Positions 16,642 through 25,380 of a stretch of 64,000 nucleotides of DNA are shown here, piece after piece. Position 1 is the stretch's first letter, and each line of letters begins with the position of its first letter. The stretch is from positions 62,001-126,000 of the forward strand of contig CAILMF010000026.1 in the NCBI GenBank assembly GCA_903835235.1, read 5' to 3'. Origin of the DNA: an uncultured Rhodospirillales bacterium. GTDB taxonomy: Bacteria > Pseudomonadota > Alphaproteobacteria > Acetobacterales > Acetobacteraceae. The notes below the pieces were generated by a model, which worked only from the letters and a program-made list of their open reading frames with translations, was not told the DNA's origin and ran no database searches. Made by a program: the position numbers and the translations under genes.

Positions 16642-16699
16642 ACAACCGCCCGCCGCCGGCGCCAAGGATTGCCGCCGTGGCGGCTTCAGAACGGTTGCC

Positions 16700-18028
16700 T
16701 CACAGCCCCGCGAGCTGGCCGACCGTCAGCGGCTTGTAGGGGGCGCGGGGCCGCAGCGGGGCAACCGTTTCGGGCGCAACGCCGCGGGTTTCCGCGATGA
16801 TCCGCGCCACCGTGGCGCCGCACATGCGCCCCTGGCAGGCGCCCATGCCGCTGCGCAGGAAGGTCTTGGCCTGGTTCGGCCCCTGCGCCCCGAGTCGCGC
16901 CGCCGCCCGCACCTGGCCCGCCGTCACCTCCTCGCAGCGGCAGACCAGCACCTGGTCCGCCACCGGCGCCGCCACGGGGGCGTAGAGCGCATCCAGGAAG
17001 GGCCGCAGCGCCAGGGCCTCCGCGCGCATCCGCCGCAGCGGCGCGGCGCGCTGGGCCAGGCCATCCAGGGTCAGCCGGCCCAGGCGATGCGCGGCGTCCA
17101 GCGCCGCCAACTGCCCGGACGCGACGGCCGCCTGCCAGCCGCCGATACCCGCACCATCGCCCGCCACCGCCACGCGCGCATGCGAGGACGCGCCGAGCGC
17201 ATCCACCACCGGCCGCCAGCATTGCTGCGCGGCGTCCCAGGCGTGGTCCAGCCCCAGCGCCAGCGGGATATGGGTGGCCGGCACCACGCCTTCATGCAGC
17301 AGCAGCGTGTCGCATTCGGCCGAGCCGCCATCCCAGGCCACGCGCTGCACCCGGCCCTCGCCCTCGGCCCGCAGGCCGGTGACGGCGCGCTGCACGGGCA
17401 GGCCGCGGGTTTCCCGCAGCAGGCCAAGCCCCTTCAGCAGCAGCCCACGCCCGCTGAACCAGCCACCGGCGCGGAAGGCGGCTGCCAGCCGGCCTTTCGG
17501 CGTCGTCTCCAGGATCAGGGAAGGCGGCGCCTCCGCGCGCTGCAGCTGCGCTGCCAGCAGCCACAGCAGCGGCCCCTGCCCGGCCAGTACCACCCGGCCC
17601 GAGGGTACCGCGCCGGCGGTCTTCAGCATGATCTGCGCCGCGCCCATGCCCATCACGCCCGGCAGGGTCCAGCCGGGGATCGGCACCGGGCGTTCCTGCG
17701 CACCCGTCGCCAGCAGCACGCGCCGCGCCACCGCCGGCCCACCGGGGGTCAGCGACATCTCGCCGCTGTCCGGGTCCAGGTGCCACAGCGTGGTGCCGGG
17801 GCGATACGTCGCGCCGCTGCGGCGGAAACTCTCCACCAGGCCCAGGCCGGCGCTGTACTCGGTGCCCAGCACGGCATCGCCATGCGCGGCCTCGACGGCG
17901 CGAAAAACCTGGCCGCCCGGCGCGGGCTGCTCATCCACCACCAGCACGGCAAGCCCCAGCGCCCGCGCTTCCACCGCCGCCGCCATGCCGGCCGGCCCGG
18001 CGCCGATGATGGCCAGGTCGAAGCTCAT
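16700..18028 (-). CDS. FAD-dependent oxidoreductase with C-terminal 2Fe-2S domain (OoxA/HcnB-like)
   Basis: The product is 442 residues. It has an N-terminal FAD Rossmann motif DLAIIGAGPAGMAAAVEA, a second GG doublet ATGAQERPVPIPGW and a C-terminal BFD-like cluster site CRCEEVTAGQVR with GACQGRMCG. This is the alpha subunit layout of octopine/nopaline oxidases, HCN synthase HcnB and related proline/hydroxyproline dehydrogenases. It overlaps the 2Fe-2S gene by 4 bases and functions with it and the DadA-like protein. The amine or imino-acid substrate is not determined by sequence. Confidence 0.92.
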   Translation of the reverse strand: MSFDLAIIGAGPAGMAAAVEARALGLAVLVVDEQPAPGGQVFRAVEAAHGDAVLGTEYSAGLGLVESFRRSGATYRPGTTLWHLDPDSGEMSLTPGGPAVARRVLLATGAQERPVPIPGWTLPGVMGMGAAQIMLKTAGAVPSGRVVLAGQGPLLWLLAAQLQRAEAPPSLILETTPKGRLAAAFRAGGWFSGRGLLLKGLGLLRETRGLPVQRAVTGLRAEGEGRVQRVAWDGGSAECDTLLLHEGVVPATHIPLALGLDHAWDAAQQCWRPVVDALGASSHARVAVAGDGAGIGGWQAAVASGQLAALDAAHRLGRLTLDGLAQRAAPLRRMRAEALALRPFLDALYAPVAAPVADQVLVCRCEEVTAGQVRAAARLGAQGPNQAKTFLRSGMGACQGRMCGATVARIIAETRGVAPETVAPLRPRAPYKPLTVGQLAGL

Positions 18029-18336
18029 CGCCCCGCCTCCGGCATCAGCGCATCCCGCGCGCCAAGCTGGCGGGCGATCCGCATGCCCGGCGCCACCGGA
18101 ACCATGCAGGCCTGCACATTGGCGGCGCCGTCCACCTCGGCCAGGCAGTCGAAGCAGACGCCCATCATGCAGTAGGGCAGCCGCGGCGCGCCGCTGACCG
18201 CGGTTTCGCGGATGGCCGCGCTGCCGGCCAGCAGCACCGCCGCCGCCGCGCTGGCGCCGGCGGGCACCAGCACCGCCACGCCATCGACCAACACCTCCAC
18301 CGTGGCGGGCCGCGCTTCAGGCCGCGTCGCGTACAT
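18025..18336 (-). CDS. 2Fe-2S ferredoxin-like small subunit (HcnA/OoxX-like)
   Basis: The product is 103 residues with the cysteine set PYCMMGVCFDCLAEV and VQACM of the Fer2_4 domain. Such small subunits pass electrons between the two flavoproteins of opine-oxidase and HCN-synthase-type complexes. Its 5' end overlaps the upstream flavoenzyme gene by 20 bases and its 3' end overlaps the next by 4. All three are clearly one operon. Confidence 0.92.
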   Translation of the reverse strand: MYATRPEARPATVEVLVDGVAVLVPAGASAAAAVLLAGSAAIRETAVSGAPRLPYCMMGVCFDCLAEVDGAANVQACMVPVAPGMRIARQLGARDALMPEAGR

Positions 18337-19444
18337 CGAATCGCCTCGCCGAGAAGGGGTCCATCATGCCGTCCAGCTGCCCCGCCGCGATCATCGGCGC
18401 CAGCAGCCGCGCATGGGCGCCGGCCAGGGTCACGCCGGAATGGCAGTTGGCGGTGAAGGCGCCGGGGTATTCTTCGCTCTGGTCGTAGATCGCCACGCCG
18501 TCCTTCGGCATGATCCTGAGCGCCGACCAGGCCCGCACCATGTTCAGCCGGGCGATGAACGGAAAGCTCAGCACCGCGCGCCTGGCGATCTCCGCCATGA
18601 CCGCCGGCTTCTGGGAAATGTCGTAGCCAACCTCGGCCACGCTGTCGCCCAGCAGCAGGCTGCCCTGCATGGTCTGCCGAACTGACGTGGTGGGCATGGT
18701 GAAGATCGGCGCCACGCGCTCCGTCACCAGCACCTGGCCCTGCTGCGGCCTGACCGGGGCCGAAAGCCCGAACTCCGGCGCCAAAGCGGCATTGCCCAGC
18801 CCGGCGGCCAGCACCACGCGCGGTGCCTCGAACATCCGGTCGGCGGCAAATACGCGGAAGTCCCGCGGCGCGGCGTCGCTGCGCTCCACCTTGGCATTCG
18901 GCACATAGACCCCGCCCGCCCCGGTGAAGGCACGGTGCAGCGCATGCAGCAGCCTGAGCGGGTCCACATGCCCGTCGTAGGGCGTGAAGCTGGCACCGAC
19001 CACGCTCGGCCCCAGCGCCGGCAGCATTTCTCGGAGTTCGGCGGCCTCGATCATCCGGTAGTGGAAGGGCAGGCTGTTGCCGGCCTCCCGCGCCAGCTGC
19101 GCCATGCGGTCGGCGCGGTCCGCCATCTCCTTGTCGGAGAGGCACAGATGCACCCCGCCCGGCTGATGCAGCCCGACATCGGCGCCCACCGCATCGGCCA
19201 GCTCGCGCGCCAGCTCCGGCCAGGCATTGGCGGAATAGCGGGTCCAGCGCTGGTAGTGCGGTGCACCCATGCCCTTGGACTGCGCCCAGACCAGGCCGAA
19301 ATTCCCCCGGCTGGCGCGGAAGGCGATATCGCCCTCGTCCAGCAGCACGCAGCGCAGCCCTTCCCGCGCCAGGCCCCAGGCGATGGCGCTACCGACCAGG
19401 CCGCCACCGACGATGATGGCCTGGAAACTCTCCGGCGCGCTCAC
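18317..19444 (-). CDS. DadA/glycine-oxidase-like FAD amine oxidoreductase (OoxB/HcnC-like)
   Basis: The product is 375 residues from GTG 19444. The FAD motif QAIIVGGGLVGSAIAWGLA is at the N-terminus, LLDEGDIAFRASRGNFGLVWAQSKG follows, and the C-terminus has MPKDGVAIYDQSEEYPGAFTANCHSGVTLAGAHA, as in DAO-family beta subunits. The start overlaps the permease-like stop as GTGA, implying coupling. It is probably the catalytic subunit of a three-part dehydrogenase for a secondary amine or amino acid. Confidence 0.92.
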   Translation of the reverse strand: MSAPESFQAIIVGGGLVGSAIAWGLAREGLRCVLLDEGDIAFRASRGNFGLVWAQSKGMGAPHYQRWTRYSANAWPELARELADAVGADVGLHQPGGVHLCLSDKEMADRADRMAQLAREAGNSLPFHYRMIEAAELREMLPALGPSVVGASFTPYDGHVDPLRLLHALHRAFTGAGGVYVPNAKVERSDAAPRDFRVFAADRMFEAPRVVLAAGLGNAALAPEFGLSAPVRPQQGQVLVTERVAPIFTMPTTSVRQTMQGSLLLGDSVAEVGYDISQKPAVMAEIARRAVLSFPFIARLNMVRAWSALRIMPKDGVAIYDQSEEYPGAFTANCHSGVTLAGAHARLLAPMIAAGQLDGMMDPFSARRFDVRDAA

Positions 19445-19914
19445 AGCCCGGGCATCCACAGCAGCACCACGGCCGCCACGGCAGGCGCCACGCCAGCCAG
19501 CCAGCCCAGCAGCAGGCCAGGCAGCACGGCAGGCACGCTCAACCGCCAGAACTGCGCCGCCGGCGAAACCCCCACCCCGGCCAGCGCCAGGTGCAGGCCC
19601 GGCGGCTCCGGCCGCGCCAGCAGCACGGCCGCCAGCAGCGCCGCCGGCAGCGCCAGGATCGTGTGCAGCATCAGCAGCGCCGCCAGCTTCGCCGTCATCA
19701 TCGCCACCGGCGTCCCCGCCATCTCGCCAAGCCCCAGCGCAAGCACCAGCGCGCCCTGACCCACCATGGCCAGTGGCGCCAGCAGCAGCAGCGCCGCACG
19801 CCCGGCCCGGCTGGGCCAGTGCCGCAGCGGCTGCACCGCCAGTGCCATCGGCAGCGGCCCGGCCAGCAAGGCCAGCCCCACCACCATCTTCATATGCAAC
19901 ATCATGCCGCCCAT
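19441..19914 (-). CDS. Shortened ABC-permease-like membrane protein
   Basis: The product is about 157 residues from ATG 19914, with four to five hydrophobic segments. Near the C-terminus GVGVSPAAQFWRLSVPAVLPG matches the EAA loop of PotB/PotC-type permeases, which contacts the ATPase. Normal permeases are 260-290 residues, so about the first 100 are missing and no partner permease, ATPase or binding protein is present. It may be a remnant kept because the downstream flavoenzyme gene is translationally coupled to it, or a minimal membrane partner. The start codon forms a CCATGG shared with an in-frame alternative ATG of the divergent aminotransferase. Confidence 0.6.
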   Translation of the reverse strand: MGGMMLHMKMVVGLALLAGPLPMALAVQPLRHWPSRAGRAALLLLAPLAMVGQGALVLALGLGEMAGTPVAMMTAKLAALLMLHTILALPAALLAAVLLARPEPPGLHLALAGVGVSPAAQFWRLSVPAVLPGLLLGWLAGVAPAVAAVVLLWMPGL

Positions 19915-19951
19915 GGTTGACGCCAACGCCCCTCGGCGCAAGCCTGCACCC

Positions 19952-21244
19952 ATGCAGAACAGCGACCTGCCCACCGCCCTGGCCGAAGCGCGCGAGCGCT
20001 ACATCGCGGCGCGCCCGCGCAGCGCCGAGATCCACGCGAAGGCGCGGGAGGTGATGCCCGGCGGCAATACCCGCAGCGTGCTGTTCTACACCCCCTTCCC
20101 CACCGCCATGGCGCGCGGCGAGGGTTGTTCCCTGTGGGATGTGGACGGCCACGCCTACCTGGACCTCTGCGGCGAATACACCGCCGGGCTGTTCGGCCAT
20201 TCCGAGCGGCGCATCCTGGATGCGGTCGGGGCCGCCATGGCCAATGGCGTGAACCTGGCCGCGGTGGGGGAAAACGAGGGCAAGCTGGCCGCGCTGCTCT
20301 GCGGCCGCTTCCCCAGCATCCAGCAGATCCGCTTCACCAACAGCGGCACCGAAGCCAACCTGATGGCGCTCTCGGCCGCCCGCGCCGCCACCGGCCGCAC
20401 CGAAACCCTGGTGTTCCGCGGCGGCTACCACGGCGGCGTGCTGACGTTTGTGAGCGAGCACAACCCGGTCAACGTGCCCATTCCCTTGCGCTTCGCCACC
20501 TACAACGATGCGGACGGCGCCGCCGCCGCCATCCGCGAAGCCGGCGACAGGCTGGCCGCCGTGCTGGTGGAACCCATGCTGGGCAGCGGCGGCTGCATCC
20601 CCGCGTCACGCGAATTCCTCGCCGCCCTGCGCGCCGCCTGCAGCGAAACCGGCGCCATCCTGATCTTCGACGAGGTCATGACCAGCCGGCACAGCTACGG
20701 CGGCCTGCAATCCCGCACCGGCATCATCCCGGACCTGACCACCCTCGGAAAATACGTCGCCGGCGGCATGTCCTTCGGCGCCTTCGGCGGCCGGGCGGAG
20801 GTCATGGGCGTGTTCGACGGCCACCGCCCCGGCAGCCTCGGCCATGCCGGCACCTTCAACAACAACGTGCTCTCCATGGCCGCCGGCCGGGTCGCCATGG
20901 GCGATATCTTCACCGCCCCCGCCGCCGAAGCCCTGTTCGCCCGGGGCGAGGCGCTGCGCGCCGGCCTGAACCGCGCCGCCGCCGGCACCGTGCTGCAATT
21001 CACCGGCGCCGGCAGCATGGCCTGCGCGCATTTCCGCCGCGGCCCCATCACCACGGCCTATACCTCCACCCCGGCCGAGGAAGCCCTGCGGGAGTTGTTC
21101 TTCCTGGATATGCTGGCCGCCGGCCTCTATTTGGCCCGGCGCGGCATGTCCGCCCTCAGCCTGCCGGTGGCGGATGCCGACTGCGCCCGCTACGTGGCGG
21201 CGGTGGAGGAGTTCGTCGCCACCCGGGCGCCGCTGCTGGGCTGA
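19952..21244 (+). CDS. Class III PLP aminotransferase, glutamate-1-semialdehyde aminomutase-like
   Basis: The product is 430 residues. It has EVMPGGNTRSVLFYTPFPTAMARGEG, the PLP phosphate site NSGTEANLMALSAARAATGR, ILIFDEVMTSR with the pyridine-contacting Asp, and the Schiff-base Lys in TLGKYVAGGMSFGAFGGR. True HemL is similar in length, but this copy is divergent and next to amine-oxidising genes, so a catabolic or biosynthetic amine transaminase is more likely. ATG 19952 is preferred by homology; an in-frame ATG at 19913 is possible. Neither has a strong ribosome site. Confidence 0.88.
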   Translation: MQNSDLPTALAEARERYIAARPRSAEIHAKAREVMPGGNTRSVLFYTPFPTAMARGEGCSLWDVDGHAYLDLCGEYTAGLFGHSERRILDAVGAAMANGVNLAAVGENEGKLAALLCGRFPSIQQIRFTNSGTEANLMALSAARAATGRTETLVFRGGYHGGVLTFVSEHNPVNVPIPLRFATYNDADGAAAAIREAGDRLAAVLVEPMLGSGGCIPASREFLAALRAACSETGAILIFDEVMTSRHSYGGLQSRTGIIPDLTTLGKYVAGGMSFGAFGGRAEVMGVFDGHRPGSLGHAGTFNNNVLSMAAGRVAMGDIFTAPAAEALFARGEALRAGLNRAAAGTVLQFTGAGSMACAHFRRGPITTAYTSTPAEEALRELFFLDMLAAGLYLARRGMSALSLPVADADCARYVAAVEEFVATRAPLLG

Positions 21245-21263
21245 CCACAACCCCGCCGAAAAG

Positions 21264-21281
21264 TAGTATCCTGGCGCCAGG
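21264..21281. promoter_or_regulatory. TAGTAT box next to a perfect 12-bp palindrome
   Basis: CCTGGCGCCAGG at 21270-21281 is a perfect palindrome directly after TAGTAT (21264-21269), just before the kinase gene. It could be an operator over a -10 element; no -35 is convincing. Confidence 0.3.
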
Positions 21282-21289
21282 CGCAACCC

Positions 21290-23488
21290 ATGGTAACACC
21301 AACCCGCGTTTCCCCCCGGCGCGCCACCGGCTTCAAGGGTGCCATCATCAGCAGCCGCTCCATCCATGCAGCAGCCATGCGTCTGCGCTCGGCCTGGGCC
21401 CGCGCCAGCCTGGCGACACGCCACCTGCCCCGGCCGGACCCGCTGCTGCTGGCCTCCTGCCTCGTCGTGCTCGGCATCTGCAGCCTGGTCGGCTTCCTGG
21501 TGCTGGAAGCCCGGCGCGACGCCTGGGGCCACGCGGCGATGGAAACCGCCAACATGCGCCGCCTGGTGGCCCGCGACCTGGCCCGCAACCTGGAGGTCTT
21601 CGACCTCTCGCTGCGCGCCATCGCCGAGAACCTGGCTGTCCCCGGCGTGGCCGAGCTGCCGGCCAATATCCGCGACATGGCGCTGTTCAACCGCGCCGTC
21701 AGCGCCAGCCATATCGGCTCGGTCCTCGCCACCGACCAGGACGGCGTCGTGCGCTATGTCCCCAGCTCGGCGGAAAGCGTCATCGGCCAGAGCTTTGCCG
21801 ACCGGGACTATTTCACCGTCCACCGCGACAATCCCGATATCGGCCTCTACATCAGCCGGCCGGACCAGGGGCGCATCACCGGCGCCTGGCGCATCATGCT
21901 CAGCCGGCGCCGGAACAACCCCGATGGCAGCTTCGCCGGCGTGGTCAGCGTCGGCATCCAGCTCAGCTACTTCCGCCAATTGTTCCAGGACCTCGACCTC
22001 GGCCCGCATGGCCTGATCCGGCTGATCCGCACCGACGGCACGGTGCTGTACCGCGACCCCTGGCGGGAGGATGCGCTGGGGGTCGATTCCCGCGGCGCCC
22101 TGTCCTACCGGCTCAGCCTGCCGCAGGAGCCCACCAGCTTCGTCGCCACTTCCCGGCTGGACGGGATCGAACGCATGTTCGCCGCCGGCCCGGTCGGCGA
22201 CCATCCGTTGCGCTTCCTCATCGGCAAGAGCACCGCCGATATCGAGGCCCCCTGGCGCCGCAAGGCGGTGTTCGAGATTTTGGTCACCCTGCTGCTTTCG
22301 GTCGCCGTGCTGGCCCTGACCCTGGCCCGCCGCCGCACCCTGCGCGAGCGCGCCACCGCCGAGGCGCAGTTCCGCCTGCTGGCGGAAAACTCGGCCGACA
22401 TGGTCACCCGCCTGGCGCCCGACCTCACCCGGCTCTACGCCTCGCCGGCGGCGCTTCGCGTCATGGGCCGGCCGCCGGAGGAACTCGTCGGCCACCGCGC
22501 GGTCGACCACATCCACCCCGACGACCGCGCCGCCATCGCCGCCGCCATGGCCGACCTTGCCGCCAACGGCGCCGAGGCCGCGACCCTGGTCTATCGCGTG
22601 CTGCGCCCCGACCAGCCGCCTGGCACGGAGGCCTGGGTGGAAGGCACCGCCCGCGCCATCCGCGATCCCGCCAGCGGCGCCCTGGACGGCTATGTGGTGG
22701 TCACCCGCGATGTCACCGAGCGCCTTCGCCTGGAGCGGGAGCGCGCGGCGGAGCAGGGGGAACTGGCCCTGGCCCGTGACGCCGCCGAGGCCGCCAGCCG
22801 CGCCAAGTCCCGCTTCCTGTCCTCGATGAGCCATGAGCTGCGCACGCCGCTCAACGTCATCCTCGGCTTCGCCCAGGTGCTGAGCCTGGACCCCGGCCTG
22901 CGCGAGACCCAGCGCGACCAGGTCGACGCCATGCAGTCGGCCGGGCGCCACCTGCTGGACATGATCAGCGGCATCCTCGACTTCTCCCGCATCGAGGCCG
23001 GGCAGCTGGACCTGAACCCCAGCATCACCCCGCTGCGGCCGCTGCTGGCGGAATGCCTGGAGATGGTCAGCCAGGCCGCCGGCGCGAAGCAGTTGAGGCT
23101 GACGCTGGACGTGGCGCCGGACGCGCCGCTGGCCGCCCGGCTGGACCCGCTGCGGCTGCGCCAGATCCTGCTCAACCTGCTGGACAACGCGGTGAAGTTC
23201 ACCCCCGCCGGCAGCGTCTCGCTGCGCCTGCTGGCCGTGGGGCAGGACCAGCTGCGGCTGGAGGTGGCGGATACCGGCCATGGCATCGCGGCCAGCCAGC
23301 GCAGCCGGCTGTTCAAGGACTTCGAGCGGCTGTCGCGCGGCGACGCCACGGTGAAGGGCAGCGGCCTCGGCCTGGCCATCTCGGCCCGGCTGGCGGCGCT
23401 GATGGGCGGCCGGCTGGACCACGCCGACAACCCCGGTGGCGGCAGCCTGTTCTGGCTGGAATTGCCGCTGCAACCGCCGCCCGGCTGA
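21290..23488 (+). CDS. Membrane sensor histidine kinase with Cache and PAS domains
   Basis: The product is 732 residues. A transmembrane segment (about 52-72) precedes a periplasmic double-Cache-type sensor domain (about 80-310, containing DRDYFTVHRDNPDIGLYISRP), then a second membrane helix (about 325-345), a PAS domain (about 360-480), HisKA with SMSHELRTPLN (phospho-accepting His515) and an HATPase (LNLLDNAVKFTP, ADTGHGIA, GSGLGLAIS). No receiver domain is fused and no response regulator is adjacent, so its partner is elsewhere. ATG 21377 is an alternative start. Confidence 0.93.
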   Translation: MVTPTRVSPRRATGFKGAIISSRSIHAAAMRLRSAWARASLATRHLPRPDPLLLASCLVVLGICSLVGFLVLEARRDAWGHAAMETANMRRLVARDLARNLEVFDLSLRAIAENLAVPGVAELPANIRDMALFNRAVSASHIGSVLATDQDGVVRYVPSSAESVIGQSFADRDYFTVHRDNPDIGLYISRPDQGRITGAWRIMLSRRRNNPDGSFAGVVSVGIQLSYFRQLFQDLDLGPHGLIRLIRTDGTVLYRDPWREDALGVDSRGALSYRLSLPQEPTSFVATSRLDGIERMFAAGPVGDHPLRFLIGKSTADIEAPWRRKAVFEILVTLLLSVAVLALTLARRRTLRERATAEAQFRLLAENSADMVTRLAPDLTRLYASPAALRVMGRPPEELVGHRAVDHIHPDDRAAIAAAMADLAANGAEAATLVYRVLRPDQPPGTEAWVEGTARAIRDPASGALDGYVVVTRDVTERLRLERERAAEQGELALARDAAEAASRAKSRFLSSMSHELRTPLNVILGFAQVLSLDPGLRETQRDQVDAMQSAGRHLLDMISGILDFSRIEAGQLDLNPSITPLRPLLAECLEMVSQAAGAKQLRLTLDVAPDAPLAARLDPLRLRQILLNLLDNAVKFTPAGSVSLRLLAVGQDQLRLEVADTGHGIAASQRSRLFKDFERLSRGDATVKGSGLGLAISARLAALMGGRLDHADNPGGGSLFWLELPLQPPPG

Positions 23489-23527
23489 ACCTGGCCGCAG
23501 CACCATTCGTTCGCACTGAAACGGTGT

Positions 23528-23579
23528 GAGCGGATTTCGTGCTGGAGTTTCAATCGGTTGCAGAGCAAGAAATCCGCTC
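23528..23579 (+). repeat. Inverted repeat downstream of the kinase gene (relative of the dispersed palindromes)
   Basis: GAGCGGATTTC (23528-23538) and GAAATCCGCTC (23569-23579) are perfect 11-bp inverted repeats with a 30-base loop. The preceding CGCACTGAAACGGTG resembles the first hairpin of the repeats at 37816 and 50896, and CTGATGCCATCGGAACGG follows. It may act as the kinase terminator. Confidence 0.45.
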
Positions 23580-23607
23580 CGCTGATGCCATCGGAACGGA
23601 AATTGCC

Positions 23608-24015
23608 CTACCTGCGCAGCCGGGGAAACACCCAGCACAGCCGCGCCGGCTGGCCGCGCCGCACCAGCACGAAGGCCGCCTGGCGGAACCGCCGCGCCAG
23701 CACCGCCAGCCGGCGCGGGTCGGCGGCGAACAGGCAATGCGCCTCCTGCCAGCATGCCGTGCCACCCCAGCCCGCGGCCGCCGGCAGCCGCCGCGCCACC
23801 TGCATCAGCCGCGCCTGCATCCGCCGGTTCCAGCCGGGCGGCATGCGTCGGCTCAACGGGTTCCAGGCGCCGAGGAAGCCGCCCTGCCGCGCCCCGCCTC
23901 CGCCCCCCAGCCGCGCCAGCACCGCCTCCAGCGCGGGCGAGCGCCGGCCAACCCGCGCGACCGCCCCCGCGGCCTCATAGCTGCTGCGCCGATATGCCCG
24001 TTCCAGCTGGTTCAT
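23608..24015 (-). CDS. DUF3293-family protein
   Basis: The product is 135 residues. The pattern MNQLERAYRRSSYEA at the start and FLGAWNPLSRRMPPGWNRRMQARL in the middle match DUF3293, a family of small cytosolic proteins without a known function. The second half is Arg-rich and ends ARLCWVFPRLRR. It precedes the 3' end of the rlmI-like gene by 20 bases on the same strand and may form one transcript with it. Confidence 0.8.
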   Translation of the reverse strand: MNQLERAYRRSSYEAAGAVARVGRRSPALEAVLARLGGGGGARQGGFLGAWNPLSRRMPPGWNRRMQARLMQVARRLPAAAGWGGTACWQEAHCLFAADPRRLAVLARRFRQAAFVLVRRGQPARLCWVFPRLRR

Positions 24016-24035
24016 CCGGCGTGCTCGGCCAGGTC

Positions 24036-25235
24036 TCAGCCGAGTTGGAACAGCAGCCCCTTCAGATAGGCGCTCTCGGGTAGCTGCGGATGCACCGGGT
24101 GGTCGGCGCCGGCGCCGTATTGGCCCAGCAGCTTCACGTCGCGGCGCACCTTGCCGATGCCGAAGATGCAGGCATCCGCATACTCGCCCGACGCCACATG
24201 GTGGCTGCAACTGGCCAGGAACAGGAAGCCGCCGGGCGAGACCAGCCCGGCCGCCAGCCGCGCCAGCTTGGCATAGCCGCGCAGCGCCACCTGATTGTCC
24301 TTGCGGGACTTGGCGAAGGCCGGCGGGTCCGCCACCACCACGTCGAACTGCGCGCCGGTGGCGTTCATCCGCTCCAGTTCGTCCAGCGCCTCGGCCTTCA
24401 GGGCCGTGACGCGCCCGGCCAGGCCGTTGCCGGCGGCGGTGGCCATGGCCAGGTCCAGCGCATGGCCGCTGCGGTCCAGCAGGGTCACCTTCGTCGCCCC
24501 CGCCGCCGCGGCCTGCAGGCCGAAGCCGCCGGTGTGGCAGAAGGCATCCAGCATGGTGCCGCCCTTGGCCAGCCGCGCCACGCGCGCCCGATTCTCCCGC
24601 TGGTCGAAGAACCAGCCGGTCTTCTGCCCGCCCAGCAGGTCCACGCTGAAGGTCAGCCCGCCTTCCTGCACCGTGGCGGTCGCGTCCTCCCCCAGCAGCA
24701 GGCCTGTCTCCTCCGGCAGGCCTTCCAGCGTGCGCACGCTGGCGTCGTTGCGGGCGATGATCGCGCGCGGCTTCAGCAGCTTGACCAGGGCTTCCACCAG
24801 CAGCGGCGTCAGCGCCTGCATGCCCGCCGTGTTCGCCTGCAAGGCCAGCGTGTCGCCGTAGCGGTCGATCACCAGGCCGGGCAGGCCATCGGCCTCGGCA
24901 TGCACCAGGCGGTAGCAGGTGCCGTCGTACAGCCGTTCCCGCAGCGCCAGCGCCGCGGCCAGCCGGGCCTGCAGCCAGGCCAGGTTCACCGCCACATCGG
25001 CGGCGCGGTCCAGCCGGCGCGCCGCGATCAGGCTGTGCGGATTGAACATCCAGGTGCCGTGGTTCCAGCCGTCATCGCCCTCCAGCCGCACCAGGCTGCC
25101 GGGCGGCAGCGCCTTGGCGGCCGGGGTCATGGCGATCTCGTTGGAGAAGGCCCAGGGGTGCCCGGCCTTCACCCGGCGGTCCAGGCGGGGCAGCAGGCGC
25201 AGCAGCGGGCGGGAGGCAACGGGTACGGTGGTCAT
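24036..25235 (-). CDS. rlmI: RlmI-type 23S rRNA m5C methyltransferase
   Basis: The product is 399 residues, close to E. coli RlmI (396). It has an N-terminal PUA-like domain (RRVKAGHPWAFSNEI), KTGWFFDQRENR, SAM motif MLDAFCHTGGFGLQAAAAGA, DPPAFAKSRKD and the catalytic loop FLASCSHHV with its Cys. It methylates a cytosine in 23S rRNA. A paralogue with another rRNA target is possible. Confidence 0.92.
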   Translation of the reverse strand: MTTVPVASRPLLRLLPRLDRRVKAGHPWAFSNEIAMTPAAKALPPGSLVRLEGDDGWNHGTWMFNPHSLIAARRLDRAADVAVNLAWLQARLAAALALRERLYDGTCYRLVHAEADGLPGLVIDRYGDTLALQANTAGMQALTPLLVEALVKLLKPRAIIARNDASVRTLEGLPEETGLLLGEDATATVQEGGLTFSVDLLGGQKTGWFFDQRENRARVARLAKGGTMLDAFCHTGGFGLQAAAAGATKVTLLDRSGHALDLAMATAAGNGLAGRVTALKAEALDELERMNATGAQFDVVVADPPAFAKSRKDNQVALRGYAKLARLAAGLVSPGGFLFLASCSHHVASGEYADACIFGIGKVRRDVKLLGQYGAGADHPVHPQLPESAYLKGLLFQLG

Positions 25236-25272
25236 GGCGCAGGCTTTACACCCCGGCCCTTCCCGTTAGAAG

Positions 25273-25291
25273 CGAAGGCATCCGGCCTTCG
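25273..25291. terminator. Perfect 7-bp hairpin between rlmI and tcuA
   Basis: CGAAGGC-ATCCG-GCCTTCG is a perfect stem-loop in the leader of tcuA. It lacks a U-tract. It could be a tcuA leader hairpin rather than a terminator, since the flanking genes are divergent. Confidence 0.3.
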
Positions 25292-25313
25292 TCGCGACGG
25301 CGGCCTGGCAGTG

Positions 25314-25371
25314 GTTTGAGCGACCGGGTCGCGGCGCCGGTGAGTCCATCGGCACCGACCGGACGCAAGGG
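25314..25371 (+). repeat. Palindromic repeat copy F in the tcuA leader
   Basis: From GTTTGAGCGACCGGG to ACCGGACGCAAGG this aligns well with copy B (34923-34975). It keeps GCGCCGGTGA, TCGGCACCGACC and the tail GACGCA, which runs into the AGGGGGA ribosome site of tcuA. Its stem is CCGG/CCGG outside and CGGTG/CACCG inside. Confidence 0.5.
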
Positions 25372-25380
25372 GGAATGACG

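Noticed and set aside
20606-23755. Long minus-strand open frame opposite the aminotransferase and sensor kinase
   Set aside because: It spans two well-supported plus-strand genes, is Gln/Gly/Arg-rich and has no recognisable domain.
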